A program made the position numbers and the translations under genes. From Carboxylicivirga longa (lineage in GTDB: Bacteria > Bacteroidota > Bacteroidia > Bacteroidales > Marinilabiliaceae): a stretch of DNA of 64,000 bases. Each line of letters begins with the position of its first letter. Positions within the stretch are counted from its first letter, which is position 1. The notes under the pieces were generated by a model. That model searched no databases. It saw only the letters and a program-made list of their open reading frames with translations, and was not told the DNA's origin. Shown piece by piece: positions 9,015-18,144 of the stretch. Where the stretch lies: assembly GCF_050589825.1 (NCBI RefSeq), contig NZ_JBNGOZ010000005.1, positions 211,552-275,551 on the forward strand. Direction: 5' to 3'.

Positions 9015-10352
9015 TTATCGATTGAAGAGCAGGCGTTCGCCTTTCACATCCTTATTTACTTCACCTTTAGAGAAGGCCGTTTGACCATTCACCAGTGTGT
9101 ACACTACTTTGTGCGAGAAGCTTGTTCCCTCAAAGGGTGACCACCCGCATTTATAGAGTATGTTCTCCGGCTTCACCTCCCAGCTGTCGTTGGGGGCAAC
9201 CAGTACCAGGTCGGCCTTATAACCTTCGCGGAGAAAGCCACGCTTGTCAATATCAAATAGTATGGCTGGGTTGTGGCACATTTTCTCAACCACCATTTCG
9301 TAGGAGAATAGGCCTTGTTTTACCATTTCCAGCATGGCTACCAGTGCATGCTGCACAAGGGGTCCACCCGAGGGAGCACTGAAATACTTGTTGTTTTTCT
9401 CTTCGATGGTGTGGGGTGCGTGGTCGGTGGCTACCACATCAAGCTGGTTATTTGTCAGTCCATCACGCAGAGCCTTTCGGTCGCGTTCCGACTTCACAGC
9501 AGGGTTCCACTTGATGCGAGCGCCATATTGATCGTAGTCGGCATCGGTGAACCACAGGTGATGCACACAGACTTCACCGGTTATCTTCTTATCCTGAAGG
9601 GGCATGTCCTGATCCAGCAGCGCCAGCTCATCGGCTGAGCTTAGGTGCAGTATGTGTAGGCGTGCTCCATGGCGGCGTGCCAACTCAGCTGCCTTTTTCG
9701 ATGATTTATAACAAGCATCAGCTGAGCGGATAACCGGATGGTATTTAAAGGGCATGTCCTCACCAAACTTATTCTTATAGATGGTGGTGTTTTCGCGTAT
9801 GGTGGCTTCGTCTTCGCAATGCGTAGCGATGAGCGTTGGACTTTCGGCAAAAATACGTCCCAATATGGCTTCATCATCCACCAGCATGTTACCGGTTGAT
9901 GATCCCATAAACACTTTGACGCCACATATTTTCTTAGGGTCTGTTTTTAACAGTTCGTCTATGTTATCATTCGTAGCACCCAGATAAAAGGAGTAGTTGG
10001 CAGCTGAACACTGTGCCGCCAGCTTGTACTTATCCTCAAGTATGGCATGTGTAGTGGCCTGAGGATTGGTGTTGGGCATTTCCATAAATGAAGTGATACC
10101 ACCGGCTACGGCCGCTCGCGATTCACTCTCTATGGTAGCTTTGTGGGTTAGTCCGGGTTCACGAAAATGCACCTGGTCATCGATGGCTCCAGGCAATAAG
10201 AGCAGTCCTTTGGCATCAATTACCTGGTCGGCTGCAGGCAGTTCTCCTTTGGTAATGATGTGTTTAATGTGGTCATTCTCAATAAAAACACTTCCTTGAA
10301 TTTGACTGCCCTCATTAATAATGGTGGCATCTTTTATTAATATTGTTGGCAT
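9015..10352 (-). CDS. pyrC: Dihydroorotase
   Basis: This amidohydrolase closes the pyrimidine ring by converting carbamoyl-aspartate to dihydroorotate. Visible landmarks are the metal-site region LLLPGAIDDQVHFREPG near residue 60, MEMPNTNPQA, KVFMGSSTGNML, the histidine stretches ATHCEDEA and LHILHLSSADE, and the catalytic VVATDHAPH. The length (445) fits the class I enzyme. The usual His-Val-His metal pair reads Gln-Val-His here. A polyprenol-phosphate glycosyltransferase lies upstream and a lipoprotein downstream on the same strand, an arrangement I recall as common in Bacteroidota. Confidence 0.93.
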   Translation of the reverse strand: MPTILIKDATIINEGSQIQGSVFIENDHIKHIITKGELPAADQVIDAKGLLLLPGAIDDQVHFREPGLTHKATIESESRAAVAGGITSFMEMPNTNPQATTHAILEDKYKLAAQCSAANYSFYLGATNDNIDELLKTDPKKICGVKVFMGSSTGNMLVDDEAILGRIFAESPTLIATHCEDEATIRENTTIYKNKFGEDMPFKYHPVIRSADACYKSSKKAAELARRHGARLHILHLSSADELALLDQDMPLQDKKITGEVCVHHLWFTDADYDQYGARIKWNPAVKSERDRKALRDGLTNNQLDVVATDHAPHTIEEKNNKYFSAPSGGPLVQHALVAMLEMVKQGLFSYEMVVEKMCHNPAILFDIDKRGFLREGYKADLVLVAPNDSWEVKPENILYKCGWSPFEGTSFSHKVVYTLVNGQTAFSKGEVNKDVKGERLLFNR

Positions 10353-10435
10353 AATATTTTTGGTTAATGCGTTTACTTTTTAACAGATAAAAGGGAGATG
10401 GGTTTAGAATATTGGCATCTCATTTTGCCCTTTGT

Positions 10436-11170
10436 CTATCGTTTGTAGCTTTTAAACCAGCTGGCTATCTTCATTTTAATAACACCCCATACGGCTTCGT
10501 TAAATATGCCGCCACTCATTTTTGAAGTGCCCTGTGTGCGGTCAGTAAAGATGATGGGTACCTCTACAATGTTGAAACCAAATTTCCAGGTGGTGAACTT
10601 CATCTCTATCTGAAACGAATAGCCCTTTAGCTTAATGTTATCCAGGTCGATGGTTTCCAAAACGCGGCGGCTGTAGCACTTAAAGCCGGCTGTTGTATCC
10701 ATTATTTTCATCCGCGTTACAAAGCGTACATAAACCGAAGCGAAGTAGGACATGAGCACACGACCCATGGGCCAGTTTACTACGTTAACACCCGATATGT
10801 ACCGTGATCCGATGGCCAGGTCTGCACCCTTTAGGCAGGCGTCGTGCAGGCTAATCAGATCCTTGGGGGGATGCGAGAAGTCGGCATCCATCTCAAAAAT
10901 ATAGTCGTAGCCATGTGATGTAGCCCATTTGAATCCGCTTATATAGGCCGTGCCCAGACCCAGCTTTCCTTCGCGCTCCAGCATATGTAGCTGATCGGGG
11001 TGCTGGCTCATCAGATCTCTTACGATGGTAGCTGTTCCATCGGGCGAATTATCATCGATGATAAGGATCTCGAAGCGGCGAGGCAGGGCAAATACCGCCT
11101 TGATGATGGCTTCAATATTCTCCTTCTCGTTGTAGGTAGGTATAATTACCAGGTTGCGTGTTTTCTCCAT
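10436..11170 (-). CDS. Polyprenol-phosphate mannosyltransferase-like glycosyltransferase, family 2
   Basis: A GT2 enzyme of the dolichyl/polyprenyl-phosphate mannose synthase group, which moves a sugar from a nucleotide donor to a lipid phosphate at the inner face of the membrane. It shows VIIPTYNEKENIEAII at the N-terminus, IIDDNSPDGTA (donor site), EMDADFSHPP (DXD-type metal site) and the family-typical DRTQGTSKMSGGI near the C-terminus. No membrane segments are evident, as in the single-domain form. The ATG at 11168-11170 (MEKTRNLVIIP) puts the fold at the right distance. The open frame reaches 15 codons further. The sugar specificity is not readable from sequence. Confidence 0.88.
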   Translation of the reverse strand: MEKTRNLVIIPTYNEKENIEAIIKAVFALPRRFEILIIDDNSPDGTATIVRDLMSQHPDQLHMLEREGKLGLGTAYISGFKWATSHGYDYIFEMDADFSHPPKDLISLHDACLKGADLAIGSRYISGVNVVNWPMGRVLMSYFASVYVRFVTRMKIMDTTAGFKCYSRRVLETIDLDNIKLKGYSFQIEMKFTTWKFGFNIVEVPIIFTDRTQGTSKMSGGIFNEAVWGVIKMKIASWFKSYKR

Positions 11171-11271
11171 AGTCGCTTGCTCCAGCTGAATTGGTTTGTC
11201 CAATTCGTAATACATGTTCTTTTCTGAAGCTCTAAAGGTAGTAAGAAAGTGCGGATTTACCTTGCTGATGG

Positions 11272-11418
11272 CGCTTCCACCCGCGGCTGACGCATTTAAA
11301 ATTCAACCATATTGTGCTTGTTAATTCAATAGCCTGGAACACAGTGGTCGCGATTATAAAGTGTGACTTGTGTTGCGCCTGCGGCAAGCTATGCATTATG
11401 AGCCATTGTTAGAGGGCG
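11272..11418. repeat. Possible attC-like recombination site beside the S41 peptidase gene
   Basis: This non-coding stretch begins, in the gene's direction, with GCCCTCTAAC overlapping the peptidase stop codon. It continues with an imperfectly self-complementary segment (for example AACACA near 11338 against TGTGTT near 11370). The complement TTAGAGGGC occurs just upstream of the peptidase ATG (13195-13203). Paired RYYYAAC/GTTRRRY-type sites around a single gene are typical of integron cassettes, but no integrase gene is in the window and the far core site is not certain. Confidence 0.3.
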
Positions 11419-13181
11419 TTTTTGTTTTTTGCTAATTCAATAGCTTTTTCTAAAAATTCATCTCGGCCGTTTTTTACCCCTTGTATTGTTTTTTCAACAT
11501 ATATATCGGGTAATATTCCGACACCGTGCTGTTGGGTGCCATCATGTTTAATGACTTTCATACCGGTCCATGAAATCTTGTATCCGCCTGGCAGACCAAA
11601 AGGATTAATATTTCCATTTGTTCCGGCTGTAGGTTGACCAATAATTGTGGCAAGATTATACCCTTCAATATAGCCCATGTAACTTTCTGCATAACTGATA
11701 GCTCGCCCATCAGTTATAAAAATCACGTTTTTGTCGCCCAAGTATGGTTTTTTGGTTTTCATCGCACCTATCCAATTGTGCTTTTCGTATCCTACTATTC
11801 TGTCGTAGTCAGGATATACAATTTGAGGTGTTTGCATCCATGCTGACGTTGTGTCATTAATCGCCAAAAGATGTTGAATTAAACCATGATTGCCTTTGGG
11901 GCGCCCTCTTAAATCACAGATAATTGAGTTGCAATCCTGCAGTTTAGGTAATAACATGGTAATAGTATCCATTTCAATGATATCCAGATTCAGATACCAA
12001 ATCCCCTTTTCTATTTCTTTATATTTATTGCTATTCACCGATTGTCTCGACCACTGATATGGCTTAACGGTTCTTTTTAATTGATATTCATTTCCATCAA
12101 TTACAAGCTCAATACAACTATCATAATCTCCCAATAAACTAATAGTGTTAGCTCTATAGTTCAGCCATCCCTCAGTTGCCGCTGAGATTCTCGAATAGGT
12201 CTCTTCAAAATACTGTTTTGAAGTTTTGCCATCGATATGAGTTACAATATCTCCTAATTTTATTGAGTCATTATCTTCTTCAACCCGTGTGATGATTAAC
12301 TTATTCTCGACCCACTCCCAAGCAATCGGAGGAGCGTAAGCTGAAGTCATTGGTTTATCATAAACTCTAATATGACCATCTTTAAGAGAAGCTGTGAATT
12401 TTTGAAGCGTAATTAAATGGTCTGATTTTGTTTCGTCAGAATAGCATCTTCGAAGTGCACTCTTAAATTCATCTTCCCAATTAACATCAACAACATCAAA
12501 ATAGGGATAAAAGTGTTGAAACACATTATATACATTTATCACATTCCCTAATCGAGAGTACGAATTCTGAGTTAATGAATATTTAATGCGCTGTAATTCG
12601 TCTTGCAATTTTATAAGGTCATCGTGGTTTGCCTGCGGAAAGGTATAGTCATTATTACAGTAAAGCACTAGTGGAATCTGGCAGTATATACCATTGCCGA
12701 TTTCTTTAATGATGCATTCATTAGTATCCGGTTGATAGTTGAAAAGTTGGATACTACTTTCATCATTACTTCTATTTATCCTTCTGCTTTCATAAGGTCT
12801 TCCTTTATTTTCCATCCCGATACTAACACCGAAATGTTGCCAATATGTTGACTTAAATCCTTCAAGACTGTCGGGTACAGGTAGGTTAGAATCAAATTCT
12901 GAAATATCGGATGAAAATCTAATTGTTGGAGCAATTGGTTTAAATAGGTTTTCTAAAACCTTAATAACATCACTCTGAGATTTACATTGGCCTATCTGAG
13001 TAGCACCGTATATCGAAAAGCTGTTCCAATCAAGCTGAGCAGCCTCATCACTTGGATGAAAATATTTGACATATCCGTATACCTTTGCGAAAGTAATTTG
13101 GTTTTCAATTCTTTTTGATTCTTTACTACAACCAATCAAGAGCAGTAAGAATATTGTTATGCAATAAATATGTGCTTTCAT
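11409..13181 (-). CDS. S41 family peptidase, lipoprotein
   Basis: A 590-residue secreted peptidase related to C-terminal processing and tricorn-type proteases. The N-terminus is a lipoprotein signal (IFLLLLIGC). A PDZ-like segment (NKLIITRVEEDNDSIKLGDIV) lies about halfway. The catalytic core follows, with the nucleophile serine in ITDGRAISYAES, then GQPTAGTNGNINP and GVGILPDIYVEKTI. The N-terminal 200 residues are not recognised. By eye the coding sequence is clearly richer in A+T than the neighbouring pyrC and kinase genes, and it is bounded by complementary 9-base sequences. Both point to later acquisition. Its substrate is unknown. Confidence 0.85.
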   Translation of the reverse strand: MKAHIYCITIFLLLLIGCSKESKRIENQITFAKVYGYVKYFHPSDEAAQLDWNSFSIYGATQIGQCKSQSDVIKVLENLFKPIAPTIRFSSDISEFDSNLPVPDSLEGFKSTYWQHFGVSIGMENKGRPYESRRINRSNDESSIQLFNYQPDTNECIIKEIGNGIYCQIPLVLYCNNDYTFPQANHDDLIKLQDELQRIKYSLTQNSYSRLGNVINVYNVFQHFYPYFDVVDVNWEDEFKSALRRCYSDETKSDHLITLQKFTASLKDGHIRVYDKPMTSAYAPPIAWEWVENKLIITRVEEDNDSIKLGDIVTHIDGKTSKQYFEETYSRISAATEGWLNYRANTISLLGDYDSCIELVIDGNEYQLKRTVKPYQWSRQSVNSNKYKEIEKGIWYLNLDIIEMDTITMLLPKLQDCNSIICDLRGRPKGNHGLIQHLLAINDTTSAWMQTPQIVYPDYDRIVGYEKHNWIGAMKTKKPYLGDKNVIFITDGRAISYAESYMGYIEGYNLATIIGQPTAGTNGNINPFGLPGGYKISWTGMKVIKHDGTQQHGVGILPDIYVEKTIQGVKNGRDEFLEKAIELAKNKNAL

Positions 13182-13275
13182 GTTATTTTTGTTATGCCCT
13201 CTAAATACCCAATAAACTGCTGCGTGTCACAATATCTGACACGCAGTCGTGTATCTTAATAATTTCAACCCAGTG

Positions 13276-14934
13276 TTAATAATCAAAGCTACTGCCGCCC
13301 AAAAACTCGCGTATAATGGAGGTGGGTGGTATCTGTGTGGCTTGTATCGGTTTAAAATAGCCAAAGAAATTCAGAAGGCGTCTGGCCTCGGCATACTCAG
13401 GCTGATTGGGCTGTACTTCCAGTAGCATGGGTTCTGCCTGTTGCTTTAGTACTGATAGCTCATAGAGCAGTGCCGTGTTAAACATCACATCGGCTTCTTC
13501 CTGGTAAGGGAAGATGTGTGCGTCTTCACCACGTCGTACGCTGGGCCAGCGGGCAATGGTGTTGCGGGCCGAGTAATTGCGGTATTTGTAGTCGCGCACT
13601 ATGCGTCTTATTAAGCGGTTATCAGTGGTGTGAATCAGGTTTTGATTATCGATGTTTACTGATGTAAGGGCTGACACGTAAATCTTAAACTTAGCAGTGT
13701 CGGGTATCAGGTGCGTTAGATGTGGGTTGAGGCCGTGAATGCCTTCCACAATCAGTATGTTATCCGGAGTCATTTGCAGCTTTTCGCCATCGTAATAACG
13801 TTGCCCGCTCTCAAAGTTAAACTTGGGTATTTCTACTTCATCGCCGGCCAGTAGGCCAATCAGTTGTTTATTAAATAGCTCAACATCCAGTGCATTGAGC
13901 GCCTCAAAATCAAATTCGCCATGCTCATCCAGGGGGGTGTCTTCACGGTTTACAAAGTAATTATCAAGCGATAGGTTTACTGGTTTCATGCCTGCTACCA
14001 TAAGCTGTATGGCCAGTCGCTTGCCAAAGGTGGTTTTGCCGCTGGATGAGGGGCCACTGATTAAAATCAGTTTCACCGTTTTCTTACGGGCATCAATCAT
14101 ATCGGCAATGTGACCAATCTTTTTCTCGTGTAGTGCTTCGGAAATCTTGATTAGTGTAGTGGCTTTTCCGTTGGAGCACGACTCGTTGATATCGGCCAGG
14201 TTACGAACGTTAAGTACACGATTCCACTCGGCAAATTCCTGAAAGATGTCAAACATCTTGTTTTGTACCACTATGTCTTCAAGGGTATCGGGCTGCGTGC
14301 GCTTGGGTATTTGCAGCAACATGCCATTATAGTATTTAATGAGGTCAAACACCTTGAGGTAGCCCGTTGAAGGCACCAGATGACCATAGTACATGCCAAT
14401 GTGTTTTTCCAGTTGGTGATAGGTGGTATATAACTGGCCACGATGACGGATGAGTGCTGTTTTATCGGCCTGTTTTTGTGCCTCAAAGCGTTCGATCACA
14501 GCTTCGGACTCCTCCTGATGTTGTATAAACGGCGTATCAGAGCTAATAATTTCTTTCATACGGTTCTGTATGGTCAGCACATCATCAATGGTCAGTTCTT
14601 CACCCTCGAGCAAGCAGTAGGTGCCTTTCGATACGGAATGTTCAATGCGAAGTTGTGCATTGGGAAACAGTTCATTGGCAGCTTTGTATAGTACAAGTGA
14701 TAAGCTGCGTATATACATGCGCATTCCATCCGGGTGGCTTATATCAATATAATTTATTGTTTTAGGTTGATACACTTCGTACGATAAATCGCATAGCTTA
14801 TTATTAACGTAAGCACCTAATATGGGGGTTTTTAATTTAATGCCACGGTCATTGGCTATCTCCATTAACGACGTGCCGGCTTCGTAGCAGCTTGTTTTAT
14901 TATCGTTGATGCAGGTGATATGTACTTGTTTCAT
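13276..14934 (-). CDS. TGS-domain nucleoside (uridine-type) kinase
   Basis: A 552-residue composite protein. Residues 1-65 form a TGS-like domain (CYEAGTSLMEIANDRGIKL). Residues ~70-240 resemble the second additional domain of threonyl-tRNA synthetase. The C-terminal half is a phosphoribulokinase/uridine-kinase P-loop kinase with Walker A ISGPSSSGKTTFGKR, LSLDNYFVNREDTPLDEHG and IVEGIHGLNPHLT. Such fusions are known as nucleoside kinases in Bacteroidota and Firmicutes and probably phosphorylate uridine or cytidine, but the role of the tRNA-synthetase-like part is not settled. The ATG at 14932-14934 (MKQVHITC) fits the TGS start. The open frame extends nine codons upstream. Confidence 0.85.
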   Translation of the reverse strand: MKQVHITCINDNKTSCYEAGTSLMEIANDRGIKLKTPILGAYVNNKLCDLSYEVYQPKTINYIDISHPDGMRMYIRSLSLVLYKAANELFPNAQLRIEHSVSKGTYCLLEGEELTIDDVLTIQNRMKEIISSDTPFIQHQEESEAVIERFEAQKQADKTALIRHRGQLYTTYHQLEKHIGMYYGHLVPSTGYLKVFDLIKYYNGMLLQIPKRTQPDTLEDIVVQNKMFDIFQEFAEWNRVLNVRNLADINESCSNGKATTLIKISEALHEKKIGHIADMIDARKKTVKLILISGPSSSGKTTFGKRLAIQLMVAGMKPVNLSLDNYFVNREDTPLDEHGEFDFEALNALDVELFNKQLIGLLAGDEVEIPKFNFESGQRYYDGEKLQMTPDNILIVEGIHGLNPHLTHLIPDTAKFKIYVSALTSVNIDNQNLIHTTDNRLIRRIVRDYKYRNYSARNTIARWPSVRRGEDAHIFPYQEEADVMFNTALLYELSVLKQQAEPMLLEVQPNQPEYAEARRLLNFFGYFKPIQATQIPPTSIIREFLGGSSFDY

Positions 14935-15074
14935 CTGATTATATTTTCTTTCAATCGCCATATGGAACTCGCCAGGAAATAATCATCCTTCTGTGTAAGC
15001 AACCCTCGCCCATGGCTCGTTTTATTTGTCTTTTTATCAACTAATAAAAATATAACTTTTTATGAAGATATCTT

Positions 15075-15082
15075 TATTTTTG
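15075..15082 (+). promoter_or_regulatory. -7 promoter box upstream of the BaiN-like gene
   Basis: TATTTTTG matches TAnnTTTG exactly and lies about 30 bases before the ATG at 15113. A -33 element is not clear. Confidence 0.45.
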
Positions 15083-15112
15083 CACAATACAATTTGATAA
15101 GAGTGGTAAGCT

Positions 15113-16327
15113 ATGAAGATAGGGGTAATTGGGGGCGGTGCGGCCGGTTTTTTTGCGGCGATTACAGCAAAGGAGCATTTTCCGCAGGCTGAAGTAATTA
15201 TTTTTGAGAAGTCGCGTAAGGTGTTGGCAAAAGTAAAGGTATCCGGCGGGGGACGCTGCAATGTTACTAATTCCTGCACTGACATACCGCAACTGTGTGC
15301 TGCCTATCCTCGTGGCGGGCGTAGTCTTAAAAAGGTATTTCATCAGTTTAGCACCACTGATGCCATGCAATGGTTTAAATCGCGCGGGGTTCCCCTTGTG
15401 GTGCAGGATGATGCTTGTGTGTTTCCCCGATCGCAGGATTCGCAGAGTATCATTGACTGTTTCTTAAGAGAGTGCCGGCACTTGGGCGTGAAAATAAAGA
15501 CGCAGGCAGGTATTGCTGCCATCCGGCCTCAAGCGAATGGCCTAATGTTGCATTTTAAGGATGAGAACTACGCACCTGCCTGTTTCAATAAGGTAATTGT
15601 AACCACGGGTGGCTCACCTAAGCGTGTTGGTTTGAACTGGTTGGAGGATTTGGGCCATCAGATTGAAGCTCCTGTTCCTTCCTTGTTTACTTTTAATATG
15701 CCCACTGAAAAGGTTACAGCCTTAATGGGGGTGGTTGTGGAGAATGTTACGGTGGCCATTCAGGGGAGTAAGCTAAAAGCCCAAGGCCCCTTGTTAATTA
15801 CTCACTGGGGTATGAGCGGGCCGGCCATACTTAAGCTTTCGTCTTATGGTGCCCGTTTGCTTAATGAGCTCAACTATCGGTTTAAGGTACAGGTGAATTG
15901 GTGTAACGATGCTTCCAGTGAGGAGGTGAGAGATGTATTAAACAAGATCACAACTGAGCATCCCAATAAGGTACTGGTAAACGTTAAACCTTATGGTCTT
16001 TCAGAGCGACTGTGGATTTTCCTATTGGAGAAATGTGATTTGCATGCCCGAAAGAAATGGGGTGAGCTGGGCAAAAAGGGACTCAATAAGCTGAGTAATA
16101 TTCTGATGAACGATGCGTATGAAGTGCAGGGTAGTGCAAAGTTCAGGGATGAATTTGTGACCTGTGGTGGTGTTAGTCTTAAGAGTATTAACCTGAAAAC
16201 TATGGCCAGCAAAGCTTGTGAGGGTTTATATTTTGCCGGCGAGGTGCTTGATATTGATGCCATCACGGGTGGCTATAATCTACAGGCGGCCTGGTCAACA
16301 GGCTATATTGCAGGGCAGCTCAGGTGA
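15113..16327 (+). CDS. BaiN/HI0933-type NAD(P)/FAD-dependent oxidoreductase
   Basis: A 404-residue flavoprotein. The Rossmann FAD motif is at the extreme N-terminus (IGVIGGGAAGFFAAITA). The family signature SGGGRCNVTNS follows near residue 45, then VVTTGGSPKRVG. The C-terminal FAD contact reads FAGEVLDIDAITGGYNLQAAWSTG. These are hallmarks of the HI0933/BaiN family. Most members have no proven substrate, although BaiN acts on bile-acid intermediates in gut clostridia. A stem-loop lies 22 bases after the stop. The gene is isolated from its neighbours, so the context gives no hint of a pathway. Confidence 0.88.
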   Translation: MKIGVIGGGAAGFFAAITAKEHFPQAEVIIFEKSRKVLAKVKVSGGGRCNVTNSCTDIPQLCAAYPRGGRSLKKVFHQFSTTDAMQWFKSRGVPLVVQDDACVFPRSQDSQSIIDCFLRECRHLGVKIKTQAGIAAIRPQANGLMLHFKDENYAPACFNKVIVTTGGSPKRVGLNWLEDLGHQIEAPVPSLFTFNMPTEKVTALMGVVVENVTVAIQGSKLKAQGPLLITHWGMSGPAILKLSSYGARLLNELNYRFKVQVNWCNDASSEEVRDVLNKITTEHPNKVLVNVKPYGLSERLWIFLLEKCDLHARKKWGELGKKGLNKLSNILMNDAYEVQGSAKFRDEFVTCGGVSLKSINLKTMASKACEGLYFAGEVLDIDAITGGYNLQAAWSTGYIAGQLR

Positions 16328-16348
16328 TACCAGTACCTCCCAAAACCT

Positions 16349-16377
16349 CTTCCCTTTACTCCTGAGAGTAAGGGAAG
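16349..16377 (+). terminator. Stem-loop after the BaiN-like gene
   Basis: CTTCCCTTTACTC and GAGTAAGGGAAG pair with one bulged base around a 4-base loop. No run of T follows directly; a T7 tract appears only about 35 bases on, so terminator function is uncertain. Confidence 0.4.
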
Positions 16378-16489
16378 TAGGCCGCCAAAGACGGTGGGAA
16401 TGGGTTCGGCATATTTTTTTAGCTTGTGATTTGAAGCCTAATTTATTCAAGAAGTTCGTCTGCAATGACGCTGCTAATGGTTATAAATA

Positions 16490-16969
16490 TCATTTGCTTA
16501 ACCACGAGTGCAACATCCAGATGGTTTTCTCTTGTTGGCTGATATAATCGCTAAGCAATGTAATGGTGCCCTCGTCCTCTGCATCCTGCGCCAATGGTAA
16601 TATGGCTTTCTCCAGCTGTACAAGGCTTGCCAGGTTTTCCAGTGTCGTTTCCATGCATTGCTGCCCGTCGCTTACATCCTTGGCTGTTTGCAGTGCTGCT
16701 GTGTCAAGATAATCGGCAAAAGAATGCATGGGCGTACCTCCCAGTGTCAGAATACGCTCGGCAATTTCATCTATTTTTACAACTGCATCATTGTATAACT
16801 CCTCAAATTTAAGATGCAACTCAAAGAATTTTTCTCCCTTCACATTCCAATGAAATCCGCGCAGGTTTTGATAGAATATTTGGTAGTTAGCCAGTAGTTT
16901 ATTGAGTTTTGTACTTAGCTGTTCGCTCTCTTGTTTTTTAAGGCCTAATAGTTCATTTATCGTTTTCAT
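16490..16969 (-). CDS. dps: Dps-family ferritin-like DNA-protection protein
   Basis: Dps shells oxidise iron with peroxide and can coat DNA under stress. The 159-residue helical protein carries the inter-subunit ferroxidase ligands in NLRGFHWNVKGEKFFELH and FEELYNDAVVKIDEIAERIL. The C-terminus ISQQEKTIWMLHSWLSK is typical of the Bacteroidota type. It is divergent from oxyR across 118 bases that hold likely OxyR-binding repeats, so peroxide induction is probable. The N-terminal tail is short and has few lysines, so direct DNA binding is not assured. Confidence 0.9.
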   Translation of the reverse strand: MKTINELLGLKKQESEQLSTKLNKLLANYQIFYQNLRGFHWNVKGEKFFELHLKFEELYNDAVVKIDEIAERILTLGGTPMHSFADYLDTAALQTAKDVSDGQQCMETTLENLASLVQLEKAILPLAQDAEDEGTITLLSDYISQQEKTIWMLHSWLSK

Positions 16970-17014
16970 AATATTGTGTTTTTATTAGTTTTATTTTCTA
17001 TTACAAATATATTG

Positions 17015-17060
17015 ATTGCATCATTATCGATCAAATAGATAATTTTTATATATTGCATCA
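17015..17060. promoter_or_regulatory. Probable OxyR operator region between dps and oxyR
   Basis: ATTATC at 17023-17028 and GATAAT at 17038-17043 form an inverted repeat with a 9-base spacer, which fits the LysR T-N11-A pattern. It is flanked by two direct copies of ATTGCATCA (17015-17023 and 17052-17060). The arrangement suits a regulator controlling itself and the divergent dps gene. Binding is inferred. Confidence 0.5.
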
Positions 17061-17087
17061 GTATAAACTATAATAACTGTAGAACAG

Positions 17088-18035
17088 ATGCTTGGACTGA
17101 ACTTGCAGCAATTAGAATACCTGGTGGCTGTGGATAACTATAAGCAATTTACCATTGCGGCTGAAAAATGTTTTGTTACGCAGCCTACCTTGAGTATGCA
17201 GATAAAGAAAGCGGAGGAGCAACTCGATATTGTAATATTTGATCGTACGAAACAGCCCATTCTGACAACACCGGTGGGGCAGAAAATTATTGATCAGGCT
17301 CGTGTTGTAATCAATGAGTACAACCGGCTTGAAGAGATAGTCCGCGAGGAGTCGGGGCGCATCGAAGGAAGCCTTAAGGTGGGTATTATCCCTTCTTTGG
17401 CACCTTATCTGCTGCCGCTTTTTGTGGGTCATTTTAAGAAGAATAACCCCTTGGTGCGGCTTACGTTTAAAGAGATGATTACCGAAGAGTTGGTAAAGGC
17501 CCTCAAACAGGATCTGCTGGATGCAGCTATTTTGGTGACGCCGCTGGATGAGCACGACATTATTGAGCAGCCGCTTTTTTACGAGGATGTACTTATCTAT
17601 GCCAACCCCAACCACCCTTTGCATAAGGCGGATAGCTTGAGTGTAGATATGTTAACGCCAACCGGATTATGGCTTTTGGATGAAGGACATTGCTTTCGGT
17701 CGCAGGTGCTAAATGTATGTCAGTTACAGGCAGATATTAGTTCGGTGTCGCCGTTAAATTTTCAAAGTGGCTCGCTCGATACTATTCGTAAAATGGTGGA
17801 TACTGAAGGGGGTTACACCTTATTGCCGGGCTTGGCTACTGAAGAGCTGGCATTTGATTTGCATAAGCATGTCAAAGAGTTCGAGTCGCCGGTGCCCCTG
17901 CGGGAGGTGAGCCTTGTTTATTCAAGGGCTTTTTATAAGCGTCTTTTACTTAACCGGCTCTCGGACTCTGTGCGGGCATCAGTGCCCGATGAAATGCTGC
18001 ACAAAGACCGTGGGCACATAGTAGAGTGGAAATAA
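17088..18035 (+). CDS. oxyR: LysR-type hydrogen-peroxide sensor OxyR
   Basis: The first 65 residues are a LysR winged helix-turn-helix (LQQLEYLVAVDNYKQFTIAA, then CFVTQPTLSMQIKKAEEQL). In the effector domain the segment LLDEGHCFRSQVLNVCQL places cysteines at residues 202 and 211. The nine-residue spacing is the same as Cys199 and Cys208 of E. coli OxyR, which form the peroxide-induced disulfide, and the surrounding DEGHC is conserved. The length (315) is slightly above that of E. coli. The divergent dps gene is a standard OxyR target, which supports the assignment. The start at 17088 gives MLGLNLQQLEYL. Confidence 0.93.
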   Translation: MLGLNLQQLEYLVAVDNYKQFTIAAEKCFVTQPTLSMQIKKAEEQLDIVIFDRTKQPILTTPVGQKIIDQARVVINEYNRLEEIVREESGRIEGSLKVGIIPSLAPYLLPLFVGHFKKNNPLVRLTFKEMITEELVKALKQDLLDAAILVTPLDEHDIIEQPLFYEDVLIYANPNHPLHKADSLSVDMLTPTGLWLLDEGHCFRSQVLNVCQLQADISSVSPLNFQSGSLDTIRKMVDTEGGYTLLPGLATEELAFDLHKHVKEFESPVPLREVSLVYSRAFYKRLLLNRLSDSVRASVPDEMLHKDRGHIVEWK

Positions 18036-18144
18036 GTGTTGGTTTAGTAGAAAGATACGCAACCATTGCAAAGTTTATCCGACTATGAGGGTGTATCATC
18101 GATTGAATCGTTGATCGTAATATTTTTATAACAATCTGAATTAA

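Noticed and set aside
16378..16489. A coding remnant after the BaiN-like gene
   Set aside because: The translated frames have no domain pattern and the stretch is dominated by a stem-loop and AT-rich sequence.
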